From the NCBI RefSeq assembly GCF_013761175.1, contig NZ_JACDUR010000004.1, positions 124,001 through 188,000 of the forward strand: a stretch of DNA of 64,000 nucleotides. The letters are read 5' to 3'. The translations under genes and the position numbers were made by a program. Numbering within the stretch: position 1 is the first letter of the stretch; every line of letters starts with the position of its first letter. The DNA is from Nonomuraea soli. Lineage in GTDB: Bacteria > Actinomycetota > Actinomycetes > Streptosporangiales > Streptosporangiaceae. The notes beneath the pieces are model-generated. The model was not told the DNA's origin. It searched no databases and worked only from the letters and a program-made list of their open reading frames with translations. This document shows positions 32,061-41,177 of this stretch, piece by piece.

Positions 32061-35000
32061 TCACAGCGGGATCGGATCGGGGAGGGCAGCCTGGATCGGA
32101 GTGATCGTGCCCATCGTGAGCAGCAGCCCACGACCGGGTGGCCCGCCTACGGCGCCCCGCGGTAGCCGTACCGTGAAGAGATCCCCGTCGGCGGGGCTCT
32201 GCACGGACAGAAGCAACCCGGTGCGGGGTTTGCGGGCTTCGGCGACGAAGCCGCGGTAGGCGGTGGAGAGGTCGCCGGTTGCGCCGGCGATGATCAAGCC
32301 GTGGTCGCCGTCGCGGCCTGTTCGGAGGATCTCGTCCAGCAGTAAGCCGAGTGGGGCGTCAGGGTTGATCAGTTCGGCGTCGTCGACGATCACGACGTAC
32401 GTGTCAAGGTCGGCGATCAGTTCCTGTAGGCCTATGCCGTTGCCGTCGAGGACGGCTCGGGCGCCTTCCAGGTCCCGCAACGGGCTGCGGCGTGGGACGA
32501 CGGCGATCACGGGGGTGCCCTGAGCGATCAAGGAGCGAGCGGCTGTCACCAGGACGGATGAGCGGCCTGAACGGGGTGGGCCGGCGATCACCGCGCCGGG
32601 GCCTTGGGCGAGGAGGTCGATGCCCATGGGGGTGAGGGCGTCGCCGCCTACGCCGATGAGCGCCCAGAGGGGGGAGGGTGGTGTGAAGCCGGGCTGCAGG
32701 TCGAGGGCTTGGCCGGCGGTGATGCGGTTGGGGATGGAGTCGACCCGCAGCGGGGGCTCGCCCTGCCACGGCCAGGGGTTGGGGGTGGCCGCTGCTGGCC
32801 TTTGGCCGGGGGTGGGTGCGTCGGCTGAAGTGGCCGTGGCCGTGGCCGTGGCCGTGGCTGGGGGTGGGGCTGTGGCCGTGTGCGGTGCCGAGTCCGTGTC
32901 AGGGGTCGTGAGCAGGCGCGTGGTGGTGGCCGGGGTAGGGGCGGGGGAGTCTGTTTGCCAGGTTTGTCTGGCGAGGGTCTGGAGGACCGCCACCTGGGCT
33001 GGGCCTGATGGATCGGCGGCCAGGAGGGCGATCTGGCTCTCCTCCACGCCCTGCTCGCCCATGGTGAGTGCTCGGCCGGGGGGCATCGAGGTGGGGAGGT
33101 CCTTGGCGGGGAAGCCGGCCAGGGCGTAGTCGGAGGGGTCCGACAGGCGGAGCAGGAGGCGGTCGTCGAAGACGGTGGAGACCTGGCCGATCAGGGCGGA
33201 ACGGTCGCCCGTCACGATGGCGCGCAAGCCTACGGCGGCGCCCTCTCGGAGCAGTTGCAGCAGGGCGTCGGTCAGTTTGCCGTAGTCGTAGCCCTCGAAG
33301 GCGGCGACGTAGCCTTCCCAGCGGTCGAGCATGAGGATCAGCCAGGGGAGGTGGTTGCCCGCTTGGCGGTATTCGGACAGCGAGGCGTGGCCGGCTTCGG
33401 CGAGTAGTTGCTGCCTCTGGCCCACTTCGGTGCGGAGGCGGGTCAGGAGGCGTTCGACGCGGTCGAGCTGGTCGCGGGTGACGACGGCGCCGCAGTGCGG
33501 CATGGCGACCAGGGGGAGGAGGGCTCCGGAGCCGCAGTCGATGGCGTGGAGGTGGACGTCGGCGGGGGAGGCGGTGGCGGCGATGCTGCCTGCCAGGGTG
33601 CGCAGGGCTGTGGAGCGGCCGGAGCGGGCGCTGCCGGCGATCAGGAGGTGGCCGCCGTGTTCGAGGTCGAAGGTGAGGGGGCGGCGTTTCTGAGCCCAGG
33701 GGAGGTCTGTGACGCCGAAGGGGAAAGGGCCGGGGGTGTGGGGGTGGGTGCGCCCGTGTGTGGAGGAGGTTGGGGGCAGGGAGGAGGTTGGGGGCAGGGC
33801 TGGGGATGTGGGGAGGGCGGAGGATGTGCGGAGGCCGGGGGTTGTGGCGAGGTCGGAGGATGCGGGGAGGTCGGGGATTGCGCGGAGGTCGGGGGCTGTG
33901 GGGAGGGCGAGGACGAGGTGGGCGGGGAGGGGGTCCAGCCAGGGGGTGGGCTGGGTGGGGGTGTTGGTCAGGCGTGCCGCGTCTGCGAGGGCGTCTACGA
34001 GGATGGCCAGGTCGGTGACGTCGTTGGTGTCCGTCGTCTCGCGTGGTGGGGGGAGGGGGCGGCCGAGGGTGCGCCAGGTGAGTTCGGAGACGCGGACGGG
34101 GCCGCGGGTGGTTGAGGTGGTGGCTCTGCCGCCGATTCGGGCGGTTTGTACGGCTGTCGCGGCGCCCACGCCTGAGCGGACGTAGCAGCGGCCTGGGGTG
34201 GAGCGCAGGATGTGGGCGGCGTCGGGGACGTCGATGACGTCGGTGGATTCGGAGGGTTCTGTCACTCTCAGGGCGATGCGGAGGGAGGTGTTCGCCTGGA
34301 TGTCGGCGGTCACCACTCCGGCGGGGCGCTGGGTGGCGAGGATCAGGTGGACACCGAGGGAGCGGCCGCGGCGGGCGATGTCGACCAGGCCGGTGACGAA
34401 GTCGGGGAGTTCGGTGACCAGGGCTGCGAATTCGTCGATGATCAGGACGAGGCGAGGTAGGGGCTCCAGGTGGCGGTCTGTGGGGTCGGGGGTGTGGGGC
34501 AGAGAGTTGGGAGAGGGGGCAGCCTTGGGTGGCTCGCCGGTGGTGGGCCAAAGTGAGTGGGGGCTGGGGGACTGCGCCGCGGCGGAGGTGTGGGGGCCGG
34601 GCGTGGATGCCTGGGTGGGGTTGAGCGTGCGAGGGCCGGGGGCCTGGGCTGAGCCGGAGGACTGAGACCCGGGTGAGGGTGCGGAGGCGGCGGGGCTGGG
34701 GCCGTGGAGGTTCGACGGATGGGGATCCGACGAGTGGGACCGCGTTGATGTGTTGGGGGCGGGTGATTCGGCCGGATGGGGGGTGGCTGATTGGTCCTCG
34801 GTGTCGCGGGGGGTGGGGAAGGACCAGGTGCCCGATGGTTCGCCTGGGCGGGGGGCTGAGGGGCCGCTGGCGGCTGATTGTTCGTCGAGCAGGCGTGGGA
34901 GGTCGAAGGCGCGGCGGGAGAAGCGGGCGAATGGGGTTGGTTCGCTCGCGTAGGGGCGCTGGGTGGGTGCCGTGGTGCCGGGGGGTGGCTGTTTTGGGAT

Positions 35001-37808
35001 GGGGGCGATGGGGGTCCATGTCGATGAGTGTGGGCGGGATGGTCCCGGCTCGGCGGGCGTGGGGTGGGGGCGGGTGGGGCCTTTCGGGGTGGGGGTTCTG
35101 CGGGGGGTGAGCGACGGGAGGTGCGGGTGGGTGGGGCGGGATTGGTGGAGCTTGTCCAGGTAGTCGTCGATGTCCTTGGCGCCTGCGGCCAGGAGGAGGC
35201 GCTCGCGGCGCCGGATCTCGGCGGCGAGGGAGTCGAGGGCTCGCTTGGTGAGGTGGCCGTCGAGGTCGGTGACCATGCCGACGGTGTGCGGGAGCCGTAC
35301 GCAGTCGTTGAAGGCCGCGCCGCCCTTGTAGTCGATCAGGACGAAGGTGAGCTGGTCGGGGCGGTTGGCGACGGCCAGGGAGCAGATGAGCGTTTGCAGG
35401 AGTTCGGACTTGCCCGCTCCCGTGGTGCCGGCGATGAGGGCGTGTGGGCCGTCTTGGGTGAGGTCGACGGAGTAGGGGCCCTCGGGACCTATGCCGATCT
35501 GGGCGTTGGTGGTGCCTCTGACCGGCCAGCGGGAGGCGATCTCGTCGGCCGTGGGGGTGGGGAGGGCCAGGAGGTCGAGGAGGCGGGCGGAGGTGGGAAG
35601 CTGGGCGGACTGGTCTTCGCGGCTGACGTCGCGGACGGGGGCCAGGGCGCGGGCGAGCCTGTCGCACCAGGACGCCGAGACCTGGTCGGCGAGGATGGGG
35701 CCCAGCGAGTCGAGGCCGCCGCCGCGAAGCCGTACGTGGTCGTCGTCGCCGCACGTGGCGACCGTGGCGCACTCCTCGGGGAGGAGACGCTGGTCGTCGT
35801 CGATGGCCAGGGTGTAGACGCCGGCTCGTGGGCCCTGGCGCAGGACCTGGGGCATGCCGGGCAGACCGCGCAGGACCTGGGCGCCGTCGAGGATGACGAG
35901 CACGTCGAAAGGGCGTTCGTCGTAGGTGGCGAAGGCAGGCTCCGTGGGCGTGGCGGGGCCGCCCAGGTCGTCCCAGCCTGTGGGGATCTTGCCGAGCTCG
36001 GGGATGGCGGTGTCGAGGCGTTCGTCGATCAGCGAGGTCAGCTCGGCGACCCTGCGGGCGGCGGTCTCCGGGTCGGTGCCGGCCAGCACGAGACTGTCGG
36101 CGGCCAGCAGCCCGGGCGCGGCGCAGTGGGGGAGCCAGCGCGCCCAGCCCCAGCGTGACTCGCCGTCGGAATGCGCGGAGAGGATCACCACGGCCAGGTC
36201 GCGCGGGCTGTGCAGCGTGGCTGCCTGGCCGATGAGCCAGCTGACCAGGGCGGTGGAAACCGCGCGCGGGCCGGTCACACCCGCCACGCCGAGGCGGCGC
36301 ATCGGCAGGGCGACGGGTACGGCACGGCAGGTGGGAGGGTCGATGGCGCTTCCGCGTTCCTCGCTGAGCTCGAGATTGGCGGGCAGATCGGCCAGGCCGA
36401 CGCGCAGGCGCAGCGCGTCGGGGTCGTGGATGCGGCGCTCCCACAGGCGGCGGCGGGGGCCGGTGGCGGTGAGCAGCACCTCGGCGGCGTCGGGTGCGTC
36501 GGAGCGGCGGGTCAGCTCGTCCTGGCGCCTGGCGTGCTCGACGCTCTCGTCGTAGTCGGCGAGCAGCTCCAGGTGTTCGCGCATCGCCCGCCGGTGCTGC
36601 TTGCGGCCGTGGCGGCGGTCGCTCCACCACTGCCCGAACATGATGACGGGGCTCATCAGGGCGATGAGCAGGAAATACCACTGGTGGAGGAAGTAGGCGA
36701 GGGCCAGGCCGATGATCAGGGGGAGCAGGGCGGCCAGGAGCTGGAGCCGCAGCCCTTCGGTGCGGGTGGGCTCGCGGGGGCGCTCGAAACGACGCTCAGG
36801 CTCGGCTCTGCGCAGCCTGGGCGGGCGGTTGTAGGCGACTCCGCCCTCGGGCCTGGGGGCCAGGTGAGCGTCGGGCGACTCGATGGCGGTCAGGGCGAAG
36901 ACGGAGGAGCCGCAGGTCAGCAGCACGTGTTCCGGCCAGTCGCGTCGCTCCGTCAGGGCGGCGGCGTCGAGGTGCAGGTCGCTGGGGTCCTCCGGGGGTT
37001 TGGGGGCGCGGGACTCGGCTCGGTCGAGAAGCTGGGCGACGTCTTCCGCGTAGCGGCCCTTGAGCTTACGGCGTGGAGCGAGGGCGGGGCGGGCGTGTCG
37101 TACGGGCTCGATGGTGATGGTTTCCGCGGTGATGCGCAGGACCGCGGTTTCCGGGGGGAGGCTGCGGTCGGGGACGGAGATGGCGCACATGTCGTCGGAG
37201 CCGATGACGTGGACGCCCAGGCCGAGGCGGTGGACGATGCCCGCGCCCGGGCCGCCGACCACGCGGATCTCGGCGACGCCGCCTGGCTCGTCGGTGACGG
37301 TGAAACGGGCGAGGGACTCTGTGAGGGCCACGCGGTCGCCGTCGCGGAGGACGGCACGGGCGGGGGCACGGGAGTCGAGGAGCTGGCCGTTGCGCCACAG
37401 GGTGGCGGTGGCGGGCGTGGTGAGGTCGCTTGGAGCGTGGGCCTCTGTCCTGGTGTCGTCGTGTCCGGGGGCTGCGGTCGACACGTGCGGGCGGGTGCGC
37501 TCCGATGAGGGGGAGTGGTCGCGGTCCGATGTGGGTGAGGTGTACGGGGGGCGGTCGCGTTCGGCGGGTGAAGGGTACGGCGGGCGGGTGCGCTCCGATG
37601 AGGGCGGGGGGTACGGCGGCTGGGTGTGTTGTGCGGGTGGGGTGGGTGACAGGCCGTAGGGGGCGCGGTTGAGGCGCACCACCTTGGCCAATGGCTCGTC
37701 GTGGCCGCGCAGCGCTTCCGCGACCCGGCCGACCGACAGGTTGTCGTCGCCCTCGATGACCACGTCACGATCGCCGCGCTCATCGAGCACGGTGAGCATG
37801 ATCCGCAT
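32061..37808 (-). CDS. eccC: EccC/EssC-type T7SS ATPase with long Pro-rich insertions (copy 2)
   Basis: This 1915-residue homologue of the 5423-9847 product has the same layout: FHA-like N-terminus, two membrane segments at about 355-392, and three FtsK-type domains. Domain 1 has GTTGAGKS (794-801) and Walker B LVLIIDE (near 1125). Domains 2 and 3 again have Arg for Lys (GSARSGRS, GPPRSGRS). It is about 440 residues longer because of Pro/Ser/Thr-rich inserts: in the N-terminal domain (about 52-133), between Walker A and B of domain 1 (about 888-1111), between domains 1 and 2, and between domains 2 and 3. ATG at 37808 has GGGAG upstream. It is divergent from Tad operon 2. No WXG100 gene is adjacent. 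Confidence 0.92.
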   Translation of the reverse strand: MRIMLTVLDERGDRDVVIEGDDNLSVGRVAEALRGHDEPLAKVVRLNRAPYGLSPTPPAQHTQPPYPPPSSERTRPPYPSPAERDRPPYTSPTSDRDHSPSSERTRPHVSTAAPGHDDTRTEAHAPSDLTTPATATLWRNGQLLDSRAPARAVLRDGDRVALTESLARFTVTDEPGGVAEIRVVGGPGAGIVHRLGLGVHVIGSDDMCAISVPDRSLPPETAVLRITAETITIEPVRHARPALAPRRKLKGRYAEDVAQLLDRAESRAPKPPEDPSDLHLDAAALTERRDWPEHVLLTCGSSVFALTAIESPDAHLAPRPEGGVAYNRPPRLRRAEPERRFERPREPTRTEGLRLQLLAALLPLIIGLALAYFLHQWYFLLIALMSPVIMFGQWWSDRRHGRKQHRRAMREHLELLADYDESVEHARRQDELTRRSDAPDAAEVLLTATGPRRRLWERRIHDPDALRLRVGLADLPANLELSEERGSAIDPPTCRAVPVALPMRRLGVAGVTGPRAVSTALVSWLIGQAATLHSPRDLAVVILSAHSDGESRWGWARWLPHCAAPGLLAADSLVLAGTDPETAARRVAELTSLIDERLDTAIPELGKIPTGWDDLGGPATPTEPAFATYDERPFDVLVILDGAQVLRGLPGMPQVLRQGPRAGVYTLAIDDDQRLLPEECATVATCGDDDHVRLRGGGLDSLGPILADQVSASWCDRLARALAPVRDVSREDQSAQLPTSARLLDLLALPTPTADEIASRWPVRGTTNAQIGIGPEGPYSVDLTQDGPHALIAGTTGAGKSELLQTLICSLAVANRPDQLTFVLIDYKGGAAFNDCVRLPHTVGMVTDLDGHLTKRALDSLAAEIRRRERLLLAAGAKDIDDYLDKLHQSRPTHPHLPSLTPRRTPTPKGPTRPHPTPAEPGPSRPHSSTWTPIAPIPKQPPPGTTAPTQRPYASEPTPFARFSRRAFDLPRLLDEQSAASGPSAPRPGEPSGTWSFPTPRDTEDQSATPHPAESPAPNTSTRSHSSDPHPSNLHGPSPAASAPSPGSQSSGSAQAPGPRTLNPTQASTPGPHTSAAAQSPSPHSLWPTTGEPPKAAPSPNSLPHTPDPTDRHLEPLPRLVLIIDEFAALVTELPDFVTGLVDIARRGRSLGVHLILATQRPAGVVTADIQANTSLRIALRVTEPSESTDVIDVPDAAHILRSTPGRCYVRSGVGAATAVQTARIGGRATTSTTRGPVRVSELTWRTLGRPLPPPRETTDTNDVTDLAILVDALADAARLTNTPTQPTPWLDPLPAHLVLALPTAPDLRAIPDLPASSDLATTPGLRTSSALPTSPALPPTSSLPPTSSTHGRTHPHTPGPFPFGVTDLPWAQKRRPLTFDLEHGGHLLIAGSARSGRSTALRTLAGSIAATASPADVHLHAIDCGSGALLPLVAMPHCGAVVTRDQLDRVERLLTRLRTEVGQRQQLLAEAGHASLSEYRQAGNHLPWLILMLDRWEGYVAAFEGYDYGKLTDALLQLLREGAAVGLRAIVTGDRSALIGQVSTVFDDRLLLRLSDPSDYALAGFPAKDLPTSMPPGRALTMGEQGVEESQIALLAADPSGPAQVAVLQTLARQTWQTDSPAPTPATTTRLLTTPDTDSAPHTATAPPPATATATATATSADAPTPGQRPAAATPNPWPWQGEPPLRVDSIPNRITAGQALDLQPGFTPPSPLWALIGVGGDALTPMGIDLLAQGPGAVIAGPPRSGRSSVLVTAARSLIAQGTPVIAVVPRRSPLRDLEGARAVLDGNGIGLQELIADLDTYVVIVDDAELINPDAPLGLLLDEILRTGRDGDHGLIIAGATGDLSTAYRGFVAEARKPRTGLLLSVQSPADGDLFTVRLPRGAVGGPPGRGLLLTMGTITPIQAALPDPIPL
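32831..32857. repeat. Hexanucleotide repeat (TGGCCG)n within eccC copy 2
   Basis: Four and a half copies of TGGCCG encode an alternating Ala-Thr run on the minus strand in the linker between ATPase domains 2 and 3. The reading frame is kept. Such a tract is prone to length change in units of two residues. Confidence 0.8.
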
Positions 37809-38265
37809 GTGCCGACTCCCTTTGACTGCGACCGGGGACAAGGTAACGCCGGTGACCAAGTTAAGCCGGGCGAATGACGGCACCGGCATGGCACACAAGA
37901 TCTGTGGATAACTCGAAGCCTGTGGAAAACATTCCGGGATTTTGCCCATCTGCCTTGGGTGAGCTGTGGAAAGGGCTGTGGACGGCAAAGGAGTCTGTGC
38001 AGGTGAGCGGCGCGGAAGAGGCTCCGGGGCCAGGTCGCATGGCGTGATAAATCAGGGAAAAATGCGCCACATGTTAATGATGTGACTCCTATCACGATAA
38101 ATCGAGCAAATGCAACTGACTCAATAAAACGAGTATGGAAAAGTCCGAGTTGACATCCGCCCACCTGCGAAACGAGCATGGTTCCCCGCATTCGCCCCCC
38201 GGTCCAACAATCGGGTGCACATAATGGCGTGAATTCCACAATTTCGTAATGGGAGCCCCCCACCC
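37809..38265. promoter_or_regulatory. 457-bp divergent regulatory region between eccC copy 2 and Tad operon 2
   Basis: No gene is visible. The stretch from about 38040 to 38260 is strikingly A+T-rich for this genome (runs such as GATAAATCAGGGAAAAATG and CAATAAAACGAG) and lies just before cpaB copy 2. Two long divergent operons start from it. Individual promoter boxes cannot be fixed. Confidence 0.55.
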
Positions 38266-38943
38266 ATGAGGACCACTGAAAAACCCGCCGTGAACTCGGC
38301 GGGCCCGGCCGGCGCGCTCTCCGGACCCGCCTCGCGCAAGCTTCCGGTGCCTCCGCGCGAGCGCAAGCCGGCGCTCGCGGCGCTCGCCGTGCTCCTCATC
38401 CTGGGCGGAGCGCTGGCCAGCACCCTGCTGGTCATGCGCAGCGGCGAGCGGATCTCCGCGATCAGGGTCACCCAGCAGATCGGTACCGGACAGCCCATTC
38501 CAGCCGAAGCTCTCGAAGAGGTCCAGATCGCCGACACCGGCATCGAGTACGTCGCCTGGGGTCGCCGGTTCGAGGTCGTGCAGACCTTCGCCGCCGCGAC
38601 GATCCTGCCCGGTACCTTGCTGACCAGCCAGATGACCGTAACCGCGAGCCAGGAGCTGGGGCCCGGCAAGGCCAAGGTGGGCCTGGCGCTCAAACCGGGA
38701 CAATACCCAGCCGGTCTGGCCAGGGGTGACCGGGTGCAGGTGGTCTACGTGCCCGGACGGTCCAGCCAGGCGCAGAGCCGGGTCATGGCGGCGAGCGCCC
38801 TGGTGCACAGCGTCAGCGCGCCGGGCCGTACGGGATCTTCCGGTCAGATCACCATCATCGTCGACTCCTCCGTCTCCCCGGAGATCCTCGCGCGCGCGTC
38901 CAGCGGCGAGATCGCCGTGGCCGAGTTGCCCGGAGCTCGCTGA
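38266..38943 (+). CDS. cpaB: CpaB/RcpC-like SAF-domain protein of Tad operon 2
   Basis: This 225-residue paralogue of the 19958 product shares the PPRERKPALAALAVLLI membrane start, an extracytoplasmic SAF-like region (TQQIGTGQPIPAEALEEV) and a beta domain (KVGLALKPGQYPAGLARGDRV). It lacks the 45-residue Pro/Ser/Thr tail of copy 1. ATG at 38266 has only a weak ribosome site. It is the first gene of the operon, one base from tadZ. Confidence 0.83.
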   Translation: MRTTEKPAVNSAGPAGALSGPASRKLPVPPRERKPALAALAVLLILGGALASTLLVMRSGERISAIRVTQQIGTGQPIPAEALEEVQIADTGIEYVAWGRRFEVVQTFAAATILPGTLLTSQMTVTASQELGPGKAKVGLALKPGQYPAGLARGDRVQVVYVPGRSSQAQSRVMAASALVHSVSAPGRTGSSGQITIIVDSSVSPEILARASSGEIAVAELPGAR

Positions 38944-38944
38944 C

Positions 38945-39670
38945 GTGGCGCTGATCGTGCTTGCCGCCGACAAGGGCGCGCCGGGGGTGACCACGGCCGC
39001 GACCGCGCTGGCCGCGGTCTGGCCACGGCCGGTCCTGCTCGCCGAGTGCGATCCGTCCGGCGGCGACCTGGCCTACCGGCTTCCCGCCCAGGACGGCGGG
39101 GTGCTCAACCCCGGCAAGGGACTGCTCACGCTTGGCGCGATCGCGCGCCGCGGGCTGGAGCCCGTGCAGATCCACGAACACACGCAGAAGATCGTCGGGG
39201 GGCTCGACGTGCTGGCGGGGCTCAGCCATGGGGAGCAGGCCGCGGGCCTCGGGTGGTTGTGGGGGCCGCTGGGGAAGAGCTTCGCGGCCATGCCCAACGC
39301 CGACGTTCTCGCCGATTGCGGGCGGCTGGGGGCGCATCCGCAGATCGCCGACTTGATGAACGAGGCCCGGCTTGTGGTGCTCTTCACGCGGGCGAGCCTT
39401 GATCACGTCGCTCATCTGCGCGAACGGCTCAATCTCACGAAGGCCGAGCGGCTGGGGGTCGTGGTGATCGCCGATCCGCGGCAGTACCGCGCCTCGATCG
39501 ACGAGGTGCGGCGCATCGTGGGGCCGTCCGTGTCGTTCGTGCACGGGCTGGCGTATGACACCAAGGGGGCTGAGCTGCTGCGCGGTCAGTGGGGTGGGCG
39601 GCTGGACCGGTCGCTGCTGATCCGTACGGCACGCGAGCTGGCCGGGCGGCTGCACGGGAGGCTCGCGTGA
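38945..39670 (+). CDS. tadZ: TadZ/CpaE-like MinD/ParA-fold protein, operon 2
   Basis: This 241-residue paralogue of the 20804 product has the same deviant Walker A, DKGAPGVTT, with Val in place of the second Lys. ECDPSGGDLAYRLP and ADCGRLGAHP follow. GTG at 38945 begins one base after the cpaB stop. Its stop overlaps the GTG of the small repeat ORF that separates it from cpaF, unlike copy 1, where tadZ and cpaF overlap directly. Confidence 0.82.
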   Translation: MALIVLAADKGAPGVTTAATALAAVWPRPVLLAECDPSGGDLAYRLPAQDGGVLNPGKGLLTLGAIARRGLEPVQIHEHTQKIVGGLDVLAGLSHGEQAAGLGWLWGPLGKSFAAMPNADVLADCGRLGAHPQIADLMNEARLVVLFTRASLDHVAHLRERLNLTKAERLGVVVIADPRQYRASIDEVRRIVGPSVSFVHGLAYDTKGAELLRGQWGGRLDRSLLIRTARELAGRLHGRLA

Positions 39671-39888
39671 AGGCGATGCGGAGTGACGCGCGAATCAGGC
39701 GGCCGGCTCGCCCGACGGCGATGTGGAGTGATGCGCGAATCAGGCGGCTGGCTCGCCGGACGGTGACGTGGAGTGATGCGCGAATCAACCGGCCGGCTCG
39801 CCCGACAGTGACGTGGAGTGACGCGCGAGCCGACCGAGGGCCCCGCGCGACGGTGGCCGGTGCTCGTGGAGCGGGGAGGCGGCCATGA
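39667..39888 (+). CDS. 73-codon Arg-rich repeat ORF inserted between tadZ and cpaF
   Basis: The frame starts at GTG overlapping the tadZ stop (GTGA) and stops in an ATGA overlap with the cpaF start, so coupling is preserved at both ends. It encodes three and a half copies of a 15-residue unit of the type TMWSDARIRRPARP, giving a very basic peptide with 20 or more Arg. No known family matches. It may be a real small protein, or a repeat expansion kept in frame to maintain ribosome traffic to cpaF. Copy 1 of the operon has nothing here. Confidence 0.5.
   Translation: MKAMRSDARIRRPARPTAMWSDARIRRLARRTVTWSDARINRPARPTVTWSDARADRGPRATVAGARGAGRRP
39673..39834 (+). repeat. 45-bp tandem repeat (3.6 copies) between tadZ and cpaF
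   Basis: Units start at 39673, 39718, 39763 and 39808 (partial). Each contains GGAGTGAYGCGCGAATC followed by GGCTCGCC. The period is exactly 15 codons. Base differences between units are few, so the expansion looks recent. Confidence 0.85.
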
Positions 39889-41177
39889 TCGACCACGCCC
39901 TGGTCAAGCGTTTCCGCCAGGAGGTCGGCGACCGCCTGGCCCACCAGCGCCGTCTCGACGCCGCCAACGGCCTGGCCCCCATGACCGGCGAGGACGAGCG
40001 CCAGTTCGCCCGCGCCCTCATCTCCCGCGTCCTGGAGGAGCACGCCCGCAACGAGATCGGCCTCGGCCGTACGCCTCCCACCATCGAGGAGGAGGAGGGC
40101 CTGGCCGCGGGCATCCACGCGGCCCTGTTCGGCGTGGGCCGCCTGCAGCCGCTGCTCGACGACACCGAGATCGAGAACATCGACATCAACGGCTGCGACC
40201 GCGTCTTCGTCAGCTACGCCGACGGCCGCGAGGAGATCCATGATCCCGTGGCCGAGTCCGACGACGAGCTGATCGAGCTGATCCAGATCCTGGCCGCCTA
40301 CTCGGGCCTGTCGAGCAGGCCGTTCGACACCGCCAATCCTCAGCTCGACCTGCGCCTGCCCGACGGCTCGCGGCTGAGTGCGGTCATGGACGTCACGATC
40401 AGGCCGTCGGTGAGCATCAGGCGTGCCCGCCTCGGCAAGGTCTTCCTGTCGGATCTCATCGGCAATCACACCCTGACCCCGGAAGTGGGACATTTCCTGC
40501 AATGTGCGGTGGCTGCCCGCAAGAACATCATGATCGCGGGCAGCACCAATGCGGGAAAAACCACCCTCCTGCGCGCCCTGGCCAACGAGATCTCGCCCAC
40601 CGAGCGCCTCATCACCGTCGAGCGAGCGCTGGAGCTGGGCCTCGACCAGTTCCCCGAGCTGCATCCCAACGTCGTCGCCTTCGAGCAACGCCTGCCCAAC
40701 TCCGAGGGCCAGGGCGAGATCACGATGGCCGAGCTGGTCAGAAGATCGCTGCGGATGAACCCCAGCCGCGTCATCGTGGGTGAGGTTCTCGGCGACGAGA
40801 TCGTCACCATGCTCAACGCGATGACGCAGGGCAACGACGGTTCCCTGTCGACCATCCACGCCAACAGCTCGATGGAGGTCTTCAACAGGATCGCCACCTA
40901 CGCGTTGCAGGCCGGCGAGCGCCTCCCCATCGAGGCCACCCACATGCTCATCGCGGGCGCCATCGACTTCGTCGTCTTCATCGAGAAGCGCAACGAGTAC
41001 GAACGCGGCGGCACCCTGCGCCGCTACGTCTCCAGCGTGCGCGAGGTCACCGGCTGCGACGGCCGCGTGTTGTCGAGCGAGGCCTTCACCCTCGGTCCCG
41101 GCGGCGCCGTACCTCACGCGCCGTTGTCGTGCCTGGAAGAACTTGCCGCTCACGGCTACCACCCGGGGAGCTGGTAG
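39885..41177 (+). CDS. cpaF: CpaF/TadA secretion ATPase, operon 2
   Basis: This 430-residue paralogue of the 21583 product has all catalytic motifs kept: P-loop GSTNAGKTT, Walker B SRVIVGEV and the TIHANSS box. The N-terminal helix VKRFRQEVGDRLA is identical to copy 1. Differences concentrate in the last 40 residues. ATG overlaps the repeat ORF stop by ATGA. tadB starts immediately after the TAG. Confidence 0.96.
   Translation: MIDHALVKRFRQEVGDRLAHQRRLDAANGLAPMTGEDERQFARALISRVLEEHARNEIGLGRTPPTIEEEEGLAAGIHAALFGVGRLQPLLDDTEIENIDINGCDRVFVSYADGREEIHDPVAESDDELIELIQILAAYSGLSSRPFDTANPQLDLRLPDGSRLSAVMDVTIRPSVSIRRARLGKVFLSDLIGNHTLTPEVGHFLQCAVAARKNIMIAGSTNAGKTTLLRALANEISPTERLITVERALELGLDQFPELHPNVVAFEQRLPNSEGQGEITMAELVRRSLRMNPSRVIVGEVLGDEIVTMLNAMTQGNDGSLSTIHANSSMEVFNRIATYALQAGERLPIEATHMLIAGAIDFVVFIEKRNEYERGGTLRRYVSSVREVTGCDGRVLSSEAFTLGPGGAVPHAPLSCLEELAAHGYHPGSW

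Noticed and set aside
31376..32165. Pro/Ala/Ser-rich open frames in the intergenic tract
   Set aside because: They arise from simple repeats, lack ribosome sites and overlap each other in two frames.
37809..37988. N-terminal extension of eccC copy 2 to 37988
   Set aside because: MRIMLTVLDE at 37808 aligns with the start of copy 1 and has a GGGAG ribosome site; the upstream residues do not look conserved.
39673..39834. 45-bp repeats considered as a CRISPR-like or iteron array
   Set aside because: Units are directly adjacent with a 15-codon period inside a coupled reading frame, so a coding repeat explains them better.
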